This document shows, piece after piece, positions 4,758 to 12,100 of a DNA stretch of 12,100 nt; position 1 is the first letter of the stretch, and every line of letters starts with the position of its first letter. Under the pieces are notes generated by a model. The model made no database searches. It had not been told where the DNA came from and saw nothing but the letters and a program-made list of their open reading frames with translations. The stretch is taken from assembly GCA_900546145.1 (NCBI GenBank), contig URBN01000049.1, positions 1-12,100 on the forward strand, in the 5' to 3' direction. This DNA comes from an uncultured Desulfovibrio sp. (lineage in GTDB: Bacteria > Desulfobacterota > Desulfovibrionia > Desulfovibrionales > Desulfovibrionaceae). A program made the translations under genes and the position numbers.

Positions 4758-5762
4758 TCAGCAGATGCGGGGCAGAGGAGCCCCCTCAAGCATGCCGAGG
4801 AACCGTTCGCCGCCGATGCGGGTTTTCAGGACGACACGGCCAGCCCTGTCATCTGTAACAGTGCCTACCCGCGCGGCTTCACTACCGCAGGAGAATGTTT
4901 TCATGACCTCAAGGGCTTTTTCCGCGTAGGCTTCTGGCAGAATGCAGATGCACTTGCCTTCATTCGCGAGATACAGAGGATCTATGCCCAGGAATGAACA
5001 GCCGCCCGCCACGTTCTCATGGATGGGAATATCCTCATCGTTGAGAAGAATGGAGACCCCTGACTGCTGGGCGATTTCGTTGAGCGTGGTGGCGAGGCCG
5101 CCACGGGTGGGATCCCTGAAGACATGCACTTCCGGAACGGCATTCAGCACTGCCTCCACAAGGCGGTTAAGAGGCGCCGAGTCAGACTGCACCCCGCTCA
5201 CGAACGAAAGCTTGTCTCTGAGAGCCATGACGGTGAGGCCATGATCTCCCATGGCTCCGCTTACGAGCACCGCGTCACCGGGTTTCGCGCTGTGGCCCGA
5301 CGGGGCCGGCTGGCGGATAATGGTACCAATGCCTGCCGTGTTGATGAAAATTTTATCGCAGGCGCCCCTGGGCACGACCTTTGTGTCTCCGGTCACGATG
5401 GCAACGCCGGCATTGCGCGCGGCCTCGCCCATATCGGAAACGACACGCTCAAGCACGTCGAGATCAAGCCCTTCCTCAAGCACAAAGGCGCAGGTGAGGT
5501 ATTTCGGAGAAGCGCCGAGCATGGAGACGTCGTTCACTGTCCCATGCACGGCGAGCGTACCGATGCTTCCACCTGGGAAGAAAAGCGGCGTCACTGTATA
5601 AGTGTCCGTGGACATGGCGACGGGGCCGTCTATGTTCAGAAGGGCCGCATCGTCCATGACGTTAAGGATGTCATTGGAAAAATGACGGGCAAACAGGTCG
5701 CTGATCAGGCGCTGGGAGGCTCTGCCGCCGCTGCCAGCATCGAGAAGGAGGGTTTTTTGCAT
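4758..5762 (-). CDS. hypE: HypE, carbamoyl dehydratase of [NiFe]-hydrogenase maturation
   Basis: HypE dehydrates the carbamoyl group placed on its C-terminal cysteine by HypF, giving the thiocyanate that becomes the CN ligand of the [NiFe] active-site iron. The 334-residue protein (usual family length) has the AIR-synthase-like fold: GSGG (10-13), MDDAALL (36-42), STDTYTVTP (51-59), NDVSMLGA (77-84), GDTKVV (125-130), a DPTRGGLATTLNEIA block, and the diagnostic C-terminal PRIC with the catalytic Cys last. I start at ATG 5760-5762, just before the conserved MQKTLLLDAGSGG. A GGAG lies 11 nt upstream, somewhat far. An in-frame ATG at 5823-5825 would add 21 residues unlike the family and lacks a good ribosome site. 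It is last of a four-gene minus-strand group, and no hypABCDF genes are nearby. The related SelD is excluded by the PRIC end. Confidence 0.95.
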   Translation of the reverse strand: MQKTLLLDAGSGGRASQRLISDLFARHFSNDILNVMDDAALLNIDGPVAMSTDTYTVTPLFFPGGSIGTLAVHGTVNDVSMLGASPKYLTCAFVLEEGLDLDVLERVVSDMGEAARNAGVAIVTGDTKVVPRGACDKIFINTAGIGTIIRQPAPSGHSAKPGDAVLVSGAMGDHGLTVMALRDKLSFVSGVQSDSAPLNRLVEAVLNAVPEVHVFRDPTRGGLATTLNEIAQQSGVSILLNDEDIPIHENVAGGCSFLGIDPLYLANEGKCICILPEAYAEKALEVMKTFSCGSEAARVGTVTDDRAGRVVLKTRIGGERFLGMLEGAPLPRIC

Positions 5763-5869
5763 AACTGCAACATCTCCGGGGGTTATCAGAGGGCAGTCTG
5801 GACGAAACCGGCATCCGTTTTCCATGCCGGAGTGTTCCAGAATGTCTTCGCTTTCGGTAAGAACTGCCG

Positions 5870-6607
5870 CTATTCTATCCAGATGAGGCTGCCCTGTCTG
5901 CCGCAGGCGTGGCTCGCCCGATAGGAAAAAAGCAGCTGCGTGTTCGTGCGTGTGCAGAGGTCGATGCCGTAGATGTTCCTGCGGGACATGCCGGCTGCCA
6001 TGAGCTGATCCCGGGTCATGGCCCAGAGATCAACCGTGCTCGTCGCGAAGTCAAAATATTTCTTGAAAAACCATCCCCATTCCGAGGCGAAATGAATGAA
6101 CTCGGCCCTCGCCGGTCCAAGGCTTGGTCCGCGCACAGCGGAACAGTCCTGCGGTTTTATTCCATAATGCTCACAGAACCGGGTGAGCCCGGTATAGGGA
6201 AAAAGAAGCCGGTCTCCCCTCCAGCCCACATGCAGAGCGGCTACGTAACGGCCGGATTTGTGGGCGATGAGCACGGGCTGACAGTCAGCCGTTTTGATGA
6301 GCAGGGCGAGCCCCTTCTGCCTTGTGGCCATGCCATCGGCATCCACCTGAGGCGTGTCCTCCGGAGAGACGGCGTCAGGTTCGTAAATAATGTCGTCCCT
6401 GTGAACCTGGTGCAGCTCGGCCCAGCGTTCAACGCCGCAGGCGCCGAGCAGATCCCGGCGGTGCTGGGCCACGGCGTCAGCGTCCTCGCCGACCGTAAAA
6501 GAAATGTTGCCGCCGCTGACATCTGTTCCGGCGTCCGTGCGGAGCTGAAAGGCGCAGCCCACGCCATCAATGCCGGGGAAGCGGAATGGAAGTATTTTCA
6601 CTGACAT
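5870..6607 (-). CDS. pgeF: PgeF/YfiH laccase-domain protein (peptidoglycan editing)
   Basis: This 245-residue cytoplasmic protein belongs to the YfiH/PgeF family, called multicopper polyphenol oxidase in older annotations. E. coli PgeF removes wrongly incorporated serine from peptidoglycan precursors; purine nucleoside activity is known for relatives. Family residues are in place: HQVH (66-69), DADGM (89-93), TADCQPV with Cys109, HVGWRG (126-131, the family usually has HAGWRG), GPSLGPARAEF, IDLCT, and SYR followed by GRQGSLIW at the C-terminus. Cys109, His126 and a histidine of HQVH correspond to the metal-binding set. I start at ATG 6605-6607, preceded by GAGG at a 6-nt spacing; a TTG four codons upstream overlaps that site. 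The gene begins 42 nt after the folate gene in the same direction and ends 107 nt before hypE. Confidence 0.9.
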   Translation of the reverse strand: MSVKILPFRFPGIDGVGCAFQLRTDAGTDVSGGNISFTVGEDADAVAQHRRDLLGACGVERWAELHQVHRDDIIYEPDAVSPEDTPQVDADGMATRQKGLALLIKTADCQPVLIAHKSGRYVAALHVGWRGDRLLFPYTGLTRFCEHYGIKPQDCSAVRGPSLGPARAEFIHFASEWGWFFKKYFDFATSTVDLWAMTRDQLMAAGMSRRNIYGIDLCTRTNTQLLFSYRASHACGRQGSLIWIE

Positions 6608-6649
6608 AAATATCCTCAAAAGTTAGCCAGAGCGGACGGTCATAGTCCC

Positions 6650-7246
6650 TCAGTCCTGCTCCGTGGCGGAAAAGCGGGATTCCGTGCAAACGTGTGTCAT
6701 ACGCACGTCCCAGGATGCCGAGGGAACCTGCCCGACGGTCTGAAAATCATAACACAGCCCCACAAGAGCGCACGCACCCCCCGCCCTGCCGGCAAAAAAA
6801 CGGTCGTAATATCCGCCGCCAAAGCCAAGCCTGCGCCCACGCCAGTCGAAGGCCAGTCCAGGAACGACAGCAAAATCAGGACGAAAATCTGCTCCGCCGA
6901 TCCCCGGCAGGGAAGGTTTCGGCTCCATGATACCGTAGGCGCCGGAAACAAGATCACCCTGTCCGGAGACCCTGACAAAGAACATAGCTCCACGCCTGCC
7001 AGGAACAACTCGAGGCAGATAGAGCGCCTTTCCCCGGGCTATGGCGTCCCGGAAAAGAAGATCTGTCCCGATCTCCCCCTGTGTCGGCATATAGAGGGCC
7101 ACAGTGCTGGCCTTCTGCCAGAGGGAGGAAGACAGGATAAGGGTCTGCGCCTCCACGGATCGTTCGAGGGCGATCTCCCGGGGCTGATCGTGCCGCATCT
7201 GGCGCATCTTTCTGCGGAGATCTGCCTTGTCCAGGCTCACTGCCAT
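6650..7246 (-). CDS. 5-formyltetrahydrofolate cyclo-ligase
   Basis: Converts 5-formyltetrahydrofolate to 5,10-methenyltetrahydrofolate using ATP, in one-carbon metabolism in the cytoplasm. The 198-residue protein has the full family pattern: a basic N-terminal helix KADLRRKMRQMR (7-18), YMPTQGEIGT (52-61) that lines the folate site, the PRV strand near 78-80, and the signature DFAVVPGLAFDWRGRRLG followed by FGGGYYDRFF (124-151), which binds ATP phosphate and metal. The C-terminal D-VRMTHVCTE segment matches the family's DVPVD-V-TE-type end only loosely. GAGGG lies 8 nt before the ATG and overlaps the TAG stop of the transporter gene, 12 nt upstream, so the two are probably translated from one mRNA. 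Family symbols in use include fau, ygfA and MTHFS. Confidence 0.94.
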   Translation of the reverse strand: MAVSLDKADLRRKMRQMRHDQPREIALERSVEAQTLILSSSLWQKASTVALYMPTQGEIGTDLLFRDAIARGKALYLPRVVPGRRGAMFFVRVSGQGDLVSGAYGIMEPKPSLPGIGGADFRPDFAVVPGLAFDWRGRRLGFGGGYYDRFFAGRAGGACALVGLCYDFQTVGQVPSASWDVRMTHVCTESRFSATEQD

Positions 7247-7258
7247 GGCATTTTCCCT

Positions 7259-8632
7259 CTAATGGCTGAACTTGTCGATGTAGCCTATCACAAGCAGGAT
7301 AACAATGACCGGAGGCAGAATCCAGCGCAGATAGAAGCGCAGGGCGGGATGAAGCTTCAGACCGACGCCCTGATTGGCCTCGTTGTAGAAGCCGTTCCAG
7401 CCCCAGCCGCAGCGGAGAGTGCAGAACAGGGTGAACAGCAGGGCTCCGAGAGGCAGAAGGTTATTGCTGACAAGAAAGTCCTCGAGATCAAGGACGGAAG
7501 ACCCCTTTCCGAAAGGTTCGAACGAGGAGAGGACGTTGAAGCCGAGAGCGCAGGGCAGAGAGGCAATCCACAGGCAGATACCGTTCACGACAGTAGCCGT
7601 GCGGCGGCGCATGCCAAAGGTATCCATGCAGTAGCAGATCATATTCTCAACGACGGCAATCACCGTGGTCATGGCCGCGCAGCCCATGAAAATGAAGAAC
7701 AGGGCTCCCCAGAAACGTCCGCCGCTCATGGAGGCGAAGATATTGGGAAGAGTCACGAAAATCAGCGTGGGGCCGGCTGCGGGCTCGACGCCGAACGTGA
7801 AACAGGCCGGGAAAATGATAAAACCGGAAAGCAGCGCAACCATAAAATCCATACCGGTAATCAGGCAGACCTCGCCGGGCAGAGACCGGTTTTTGCCAAT
7901 GTAGCTGCCGAAGACGCACATGGCGCCAATGCCAATGGAGAGCGTGAAGAACGCCTGGTTGAGAGCTGCGCTGCAGATGGGCAGAAATCCGTATTTCTGC
8001 ACCTTACTGAGGTCAGGCTTAAGATAGAAGGAAAGCCCCTCGCCGACGCCCGGGAGGGTAAAGGAGTGGACAACGAGAATGAGCAGGATGGCGAAGAGGC
8101 CGATCATCAGGAACTTCACAAAGCGCTCAACACCGTTCTGCAGACCGAGGAAGCAGACAATGGCACCAGTGGCCACAGTGATGGTCATGCCCGTTATCTG
8201 AAGCCCCGTGTTCTGGGTCATGGCTCCGAAGAACTGGCCCACCGCGGCCGGCGCCATGCCCACGAATGTCCCCTTCATCATATACACGCAGTAGATGAGC
8301 ATCCATCCGGTGATGGTCGTATAGAACATGAGGAGCAGGTAACTGCCCGCAAGAGCAATCCAGCCGAATTTGTGCCAGTATGTACCCTTCGGTTCAAGAA
8401 CCTTCAGAGCAAGCCCCATGTTGCGCCTCGAGGCGCGCCCCACTGCGAACTCACACAGCATGACAGGCATAACCATGAGCTGGCAGACAATAAAAATAAG
8501 CAGGAAGCAGGCCCCGCCATATGCTCCCGTAATGAAAGGGAAGCGCCATACATTGCCGAGGCCAATGGCGCACCCGGCGGAAATCAGCAGAAAGCCAAGA
8601 CGGCTCCCCAGCATTTCTCTTTTTTCAGCCAT
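7259..8632 (-). CDS. Sodium-dependent NSS/SNF-family transporter
   Basis: A 457-residue inner-membrane symporter of the neurotransmitter:sodium symporter family, whose bacterial members (LeuT, MhsT, TnaT) couple Na+ influx to amino-acid uptake. The first helix has the family motif GCAIGLGNVWRFPF (20-33), whose unwound part binds Na+ and substrate. Later come a PVMLCEFAVGR segment, SIGIGAMCVFGSYIGKN of the sixth and seventh helices, and about eleven hydrophobic segments in total, like the shorter bacterial members. Substrate cannot be read from the sequence; an amino acid is most likely. AGGAGGG lies 7 nt before the ATG. It is the first gene of the minus-strand group ending with hypE and has its own promoter 35 nt upstream. 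Confidence 0.93.
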   Translation of the reverse strand: MAEKREMLGSRLGFLLISAGCAIGLGNVWRFPFITGAYGGACFLLIFIVCQLMVMPVMLCEFAVGRASRRNMGLALKVLEPKGTYWHKFGWIALAGSYLLLMFYTTITGWMLIYCVYMMKGTFVGMAPAAVGQFFGAMTQNTGLQITGMTITVATGAIVCFLGLQNGVERFVKFLMIGLFAILLILVVHSFTLPGVGEGLSFYLKPDLSKVQKYGFLPICSAALNQAFFTLSIGIGAMCVFGSYIGKNRSLPGEVCLITGMDFMVALLSGFIIFPACFTFGVEPAAGPTLIFVTLPNIFASMSGGRFWGALFFIFMGCAAMTTVIAVVENMICYCMDTFGMRRRTATVVNGICLWIASLPCALGFNVLSSFEPFGKGSSVLDLEDFLVSNNLLPLGALLFTLFCTLRCGWGWNGFYNEANQGVGLKLHPALRFYLRWILPPVIVILLVIGYIDKFSH

Positions 8633-8666
8633 AGTTCTGCCCTCCTGAAATTCAGCATAATATAAC

Positions 8667-8695
8667 AGAATAGATCAGGACGTCCGATGTCTCAA
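8667..8695 (-). promoter_or_regulatory. Candidate sigma70 promoter of the NSS-folate-pgeF-hypE group
   Basis: On the minus strand TTGAGA (8690-8695) and TATTCT (8667-8672) are separated by 17 nt. Transcription would start near 8660, giving a leader of about 28 nt with the AGGAGGG site. A better -10-like TATATT lies just downstream but has no spaced -35. Confidence 0.5.
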
Positions 8696-8966
8696 GAGAG
8701 GATCCAGACTCCGTCCGTCACCGGAATGGGGCCTGGTGCCCCGAAGGACCGCGGGGGGGGACCCGGACATGCGGCCTTGCATAATCCGTAAAAATACGTA
8801 CTCTCCCCCACAGAGACGCACAGGCCGCCGTGCAGGCCCTTTCTGCGCGCGGGGAATTTTTCTCACGGATGCCCTGCCGCTGCGGAGCGGACCTTTCCAC
8901 GCTGAGCAGTTGACCGCTACAGCTGCCGTCGTCTCCTCCTCCAGTCAGGAGCGGGGCATCTCCCGG
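8696..8966. other. Divergent intergenic region between NSS transporter and RNase E/G
   Basis: No gene recognised in about 270 nt. It includes a hairpin GGGGC-CTGGT-GCCCC (8728-8742), a run of eight G (8753-8760), and a locally A+T-richer segment TTGCATAATCCGTAAAAATACG (about 8775-8796) that might hold part of the RNase E/G promoter, although no well-spaced -35/-10 pair is seen. TTGACC near 8909 is another possible -35 without a good -10. Confidence 0.4.
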
Positions 8967-8986
8967 TGTGACTGCAATTTTATCTC

Positions 8987-9009
8987 GCGCCTGGTGCGAA
9001 CCGGTGCGC
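8987..9009 (+). promoter_or_regulatory. GNRA-capped hairpin just upstream of the RNase E/G start
   Basis: GCGCCTGGT (8987-8995) pairs with ACCGGTGCGC (9000-9009) around a GCGA tetraloop, giving nine pairs, one of them a T-G wobble, with a single bulged T9005. It ends 15 nt before the chosen ATG at 9025, next to the weak ribosome site GGGA. E. coli rne controls its own mRNA through leader hairpins, so a similar role is possible. This is inference from position. Confidence 0.4.
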
Positions 9010-9024
9010 CATGGGAATTTACAT

Positions 9025-11571
9025 ATGGCAGAAAACGATCAGGAAAATCCTGAAGCGGTTTCCGAAACCGTGCAGGAAGGCGCTGCCAAAACAGAAAAGC
9101 GCCGCAGAAACAACGTAACCCGCAGCAAAAAAAATACAGAAAGCGCAGGCGAAGCGCCTCAGGCCGGAGAGGAACGGCAGGAACAGAAACCGAAACGCCG
9201 CAGGCAGCCCCGCAGAAACAGCCTCTTCGACGTGGGCGAAGAGCAGGCCCCGGCCCAGCTCGGCGCGGCACAGAAAGCCAGAAAGCCAGCGGGGAGAAAA
9301 ACCACGTCACGTACCAAGGGCACGGCAGCCCAGGGCAAATCCCTGGTAAAGCCGCGCCGCACATCCCGTCCCAGCCCCGCTGTCTCCGCAGCAGTCAAGG
9401 CCGCGGAAACGCATGCCCAGGGAGAAGAGGAAGCAAAGGCGCCGGTTCTCTCCACAGTGACGGCTGAAACTGCGGCCGCCTATCTGACCGAACCGACTGC
9501 CGTGAGCGCACCAGAGTCTCCCTCTTCTCTGGAGGACGCCGGCAGAGATGAAACAGTCCCGGCCGGGGGTATGGAAGAGGACGCGCACACTGCTCCCGAC
9601 GCACCGGCCTTTTCCGCGGCTGATGAGGGAGCCCGTGATGTTCCGGACTGGGACTCCGGATGGACGGACAGCGAAACCGTCTCCGTACAGGACGCCGGTC
9701 CTTCCGCAGGCGGAGAGGATTTTTCCGCGGAGGAAGATGCATCCGGCAGCGCAGCCGCCTCTGAAGGGGAAAGCGCGGACTGGAGGGGGTGGTCCGGCTG
9801 GAACGATGATGACGAACGCTATGACGCTGACTCCCTCGACGCAGACACTTCCCTGCCGGGCGGCGACGGCACCGCAGCCCCGGAAAATCAGGAAGAGGAT
9901 GAAAACGCCGCATCCGCCGGCACCGCCTCATCTGACGATGAGACCGAATCCGAACAGGACGGCGGTGACAGGAAGAAGCGCAGGCGCGGACGCCGGGGCG
10001 GCCGCGGACACGGGCGCAAAAGCGGCGAAGGCCGCGCAGTCCAGGAAAACGAGGAAAACCAGGGCCAAGAGCGCGTCAGGACCGAGCCGGCCAGTCAGCC
10101 GGCTCCCCAGCAGCAGCGCCGCCCCGCCGGCAGACGCTGCATGTATATCAGCATCCTCCCCGGTGAACAGGTGGAAGTCGCCCTCACCAATAACGGCGTG
10201 CTCGAGGAATATTACCTCGACATGCTCCACCAGAAAAAAATCAAGGGCAACATCTACAGGGGCGTCATTCACAACATCGATACTAACCTGCAGGCCGCTT
10301 TCATCGACTTCGGAGAGGAAAAGAACGGATTCCTGCAGATCGACGAAATCCACCCCGAGTATTATTCCGGCCACTTCGAGCCCGCCCGCGGCAAAAAATT
10401 CCCGCCCATCCAGAAGGTCCTGCACATCGGACAGGAAGTTCTTGTGCAGGTGGTCAAGGAACCAAACGGCTCGAAAGGCGCCTTCCTCACAACGTGGATT
10501 TCCCTCGCCGGGCGCTTCCTGGTGCTCACTCCCGGACAGGAACAGATCGGCATTTCCCGTAAGGTCAGCGATGAAGAGGAACGTTCCCGTCTGCGCGAAC
10601 TCATGCACGGCATCGATCCCGGTGATGACCTCGGCGTCATCGTCCGCACTGTGAGCGCTGGCGTGACTCAGGCCACGCTCAAGAACGACCTCGTCTACCT
10701 GAAGCGCACCTGGGCCGAAGTCCGCAAAAAAGCCACTGAGGTGAAGGCTCCGGCCTGCGTGTACAGAGAGCCCGGCCTTCCCGAACGCGCCATCCGCGAC
10801 TACCTCACGGACGATGTGACGGAAGTGTGGGTGGACGATGCCGATATGGCCGAACGCATCCGGAATACTGTCGCCCTGCTCTTCCCCAATAAGAAGGAAC
10901 TCGTGCGGCTTCACAATGACACCCGCCGTTCCATGTGGGAGCGCTTCAACCTGCGCCGCCAGCTTGACCAGATTTACAGCCGAGAGGTGCTCATGCCTTC
11001 GGGCGGCCGCCTGTGCTTCGACCAGACGGAAGCGCTCATGGCCATCGACATCAACTCCGGCAAGATTTCCGGCAAAGGCAACTTCGAGGCCATGGCTTTC
11101 AAGACAAATATGGAAGCCGCGGAGACCATTGCCCGCCAGCTCAAGCTGCGTGACATAGGCGGCCAGGTGGTCATCGACTTCATCGAGATGAAGGAGCACA
11201 AGCACGTGGCCGAGGTGGAGCGCACGCTCCGCAATGCCATGAAGTACGACAGGGCCCGTCACGACGTCGCTCATATGAGCTCCTTCGGCCTGCTCGAGCT
11301 CGTGCGCCAGCGCACGGGCAACTCCGCCATTTCCATTTCCATGGAACCCTGCCCCGCCTGCGGCGGCACAGGCCTGCGACGCAATCTGGAATGGCAGTCC
11401 CTGCAGGCCCTCAGAGATATCGCCCGCGCCCTGCGCTCCCGTTCATCCTCGCCCTGCCAGTACGAACTGCCCCAGGAACTCGGCCTGTACCTGCTCAACC
11501 ATAAGCGGGACGCGCTCAAAGAACTCGAGCAGCGCTTTAACAAGAACATCGAAATCACCATCAAGCCGTAA
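9025..11571 (+). CDS. Ribonuclease E/G with long N-terminal extension
   Basis: Endoribonuclease for mRNA decay and rRNA/tRNA processing, 848 residues. Residues 1-372 are low complexity: basic patches (RRRNNVTRSKK; KPKRRRQPRR), a long acidic Ala/Glu/Asp-rich stretch with Trp (DWDSGWTD, DWRGWSGWNDDDERYD), and an arginine-glycine cluster KKRRRGRRGGRGHGRK (about 317-332) likely to bind RNA. The catalytic core begins at MYISILPGEQVEVAL (373) with the S1-domain segment RGVIHNIDTNLQAAFIDFG. Asp675 (AIDINSGK) and Asp718 (VVIDFIEM) are the Mg2+ residues, 43 apart as in E. coli RNase E Asp303/Asp346. CPACGG (Cys776, Cys779) is the zinc link at the same offset. The protein ends soon after the small domain, without the C-terminal degradosome scaffold of E. 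coli. I prefer ATG 9025 (GGGA upstream) over the in-frame GTG at 8968, which has no ribosome site. queH follows 2 nt later. Confidence 0.93.
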   Translation: MAENDQENPEAVSETVQEGAAKTEKRRRNNVTRSKKNTESAGEAPQAGEERQEQKPKRRRQPRRNSLFDVGEEQAPAQLGAAQKARKPAGRKTTSRTKGTAAQGKSLVKPRRTSRPSPAVSAAVKAAETHAQGEEEAKAPVLSTVTAETAAAYLTEPTAVSAPESPSSLEDAGRDETVPAGGMEEDAHTAPDAPAFSAADEGARDVPDWDSGWTDSETVSVQDAGPSAGGEDFSAEEDASGSAAASEGESADWRGWSGWNDDDERYDADSLDADTSLPGGDGTAAPENQEEDENAASAGTASSDDETESEQDGGDRKKRRRGRRGGRGHGRKSGEGRAVQENEENQGQERVRTEPASQPAPQQQRRPAGRRCMYISILPGEQVEVALTNNGVLEEYYLDMLHQKKIKGNIYRGVIHNIDTNLQAAFIDFGEEKNGFLQIDEIHPEYYSGHFEPARGKKFPPIQKVLHIGQEVLVQVVKEPNGSKGAFLTTWISLAGRFLVLTPGQEQIGISRKVSDEEERSRLRELMHGIDPGDDLGVIVRTVSAGVTQATLKNDLVYLKRTWAEVRKKATEVKAPACVYREPGLPERAIRDYLTDDVTEVWVDDADMAERIRNTVALLFPNKKELVRLHNDTRRSMWERFNLRRQLDQIYSREVLMPSGGRLCFDQTEALMAIDINSGKISGKGNFEAMAFKTNMEAAETIARQLKLRDIGGQVVIDFIEMKEHKHVAEVERTLRNAMKYDRARHDVAHMSSFGLLELVRQRTGNSAISISMEPCPACGGTGLRRNLEWQSLQALRDIARALRSRSSSPCQYELPQELGLYLLNHKRDALKELEQRFNKNIEITIKP

Positions 11572-11573
11572 TC

Positions 11574-12100
11574 ATGACCGAACCAGAACAGCAGCCGCTT
11601 CCTTCGGGGCCCCGGGCTCCTGAAGGAAACCGGCTCCTCATGCATATCTGCTGCGGCCCCTGCGCCTGCATCTGCATCAGGACGCTCCTGGCCGAAGGCT
11701 GGAACATCACAGGGTATTTCATGAACCCCAACATCCAGCCCCTTGCGGAGTATCTCCGCCGCCACGAGGCCGCTGAACAGACCTGTACGTATTTCGGGAT
11801 TCCCATTCTCTTTGATGACGCGGCATGGAACATCACGGACTGGCTGAGAGCCGTGCAGAACCGCGACACCCCGCCGGAGCGCTGCAATTACTGCGTGACA
11901 AGCCGCATAGAGGCCACGTTCGCAAAGGCGAAGGAACTGGGCTTCACCCATTTCTTCTCCTCCCTGCTGTACTCGAAATATCAGCCGCACGAAGCCATCA
12001 AAAAAGCCGGAGAACGCCTCTCCGGACAGGACGGAGGGCCGCTCTTCATGTACCGCGACTTCCGTCCTTACTGGCAGGCCGGCATTGACCTCTCAGATCG
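11574..12100 (+). CDS. queH: Epoxyqueuosine reductase QueH, 3' end outside window
   Basis: QueH performs the last step of queuosine synthesis, reducing epoxyqueuosine in the tRNA anticodon loop; it is the cobalamin-independent alternative to QueG. The 175 visible residues cover most of the family domain (DUF208). They include LLMHICCGPC (21-30; Cys26, Cys27, Cys30), YFMNPNIQPLAEYLRR (48-63), IPILFDD, PERCNYC (101-107; Cys104, Cys107), a SSLLYSKYQPHEAIKKAGE block and FMYRDFRPYWQAGI. The CC and CxxC cysteines hold the [4Fe-4S] cluster and mononuclear iron. The ATG at 11574 lies 2 nt after the RNase E/G stop with no clear ribosome site, suggesting coupled translation. An ATG at codon 23 falls within the conserved LLxHxCC motif, so it is not the start. 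Sequence continues past 12100. Confidence 0.93.
   Translation, partial: MTEPEQQPLPSGPRAPEGNRLLMHICCGPCACICIRTLLAEGWNITGYFMNPNIQPLAEYLRRHEAAEQTCTYFGIPILFDDAAWNITDWLRAVQNRDTPPERCNYCVTSRIEATFAKAKELGFTHFFSSLLYSKYQPHEAIKKAGERLSGQDGGPLFMYRDFRPYWQAGIDLSD

Noticed and set aside
4758..5762. Selenophosphate synthetase SelD, suggested by the nearby selenium-type operon
   Set aside because: SelD is a related fold, but this protein ends in PRIC, has the HypE start and motifs, and lacks the SelD N-terminal catalytic Cys/Sec-Lys motif.
6692..8665. Plus-strand open frame of 657 codons opposite the folate and transporter genes
   Set aside because: It runs antisense across two confidently identified genes and their junction, and its composition (His, Asn, Glu, Gly rich) is typical of a shadow frame.
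9928..11274. Minus-strand open frame of 448 codons opposite the RNase E/G core
   Set aside because: Antisense to a conserved catalytic domain with exact E. coli spacing of active-site residues; no ribosome site or family match.
11271..11990. Minus-strand frame of 239 codons across the RNase E/G end and queH
   Set aside because: The plus strand there encodes QueH with all five metal-binding cysteines in place; the minus frame is its shadow.

Overview
The window is about 60% G+C, with dense operons and short overlaps. Its gene content suggests a sulfur- and hydrogen-metabolising Desulfobacterota bacterium, most likely a Desulfovibrionaceae relative of the gut type (Bilophila/Mailhella-like). 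This comes from recalled family resemblance (YedE/TusA/DUF3343 cluster, HypE, NSS transporter, N-terminally extended RNase E/G, QueH), not from a database search.

Layout. At 1-53 lies the 3' part of a tRNA-Glu(UUC) with a strong terminator behind it (67-110). A gene-free stretch with a good sigma70 promoter (473-501) and a roughly 220-nt structured leader precedes a tightly packed plus-strand operon (731-3482). Its four genes encode a YedE/FdhT-type membrane transporter, a stand-alone TusA/SirA sulfurtransferase, a DUF3343 (putative Se/S carrier) protein with an extra C-terminal domain, and a ribokinase-fold protein resembling NAD(P)HX dehydratase (NnrD). All junctions are short or overlapping, which argues for one pathway: uptake and thiol-based hand-over of reduced selenium or sulfur. 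The kinase-like partner is the least expected member.

A perfect 21-bp inverted repeat (3665-3714) separates this operon from the minus-strand block (3732-8632). In transcription order that block holds an NSS-family Na+ symporter, 5-formyltetrahydrofolate cyclo-ligase, a PgeF/YfiH laccase-domain protein, and HypE ([NiFe]-hydrogenase cyanide ligand synthesis). Next comes a terminator, then two paralogous small secreted proteins, one of which carries three 23-residue tandem repeats encoded by 69-bp DNA repeats.

A divergent intergenic region (8633-9024) leads to the plus-strand RNase E/G gene. This has an approximately 370-residue N-terminal low-complexity extension and a complete catalytic core. 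It is followed 2 nt later by queH, which runs off the window.

Most worth a second look: the YedE-TusA-DUF3343-kinase operon with its structured leader, and the repeat-bearing secreted paralog pair. No CRISPR array, insertion sequence, phage gene or selenocysteine codon was recognised.
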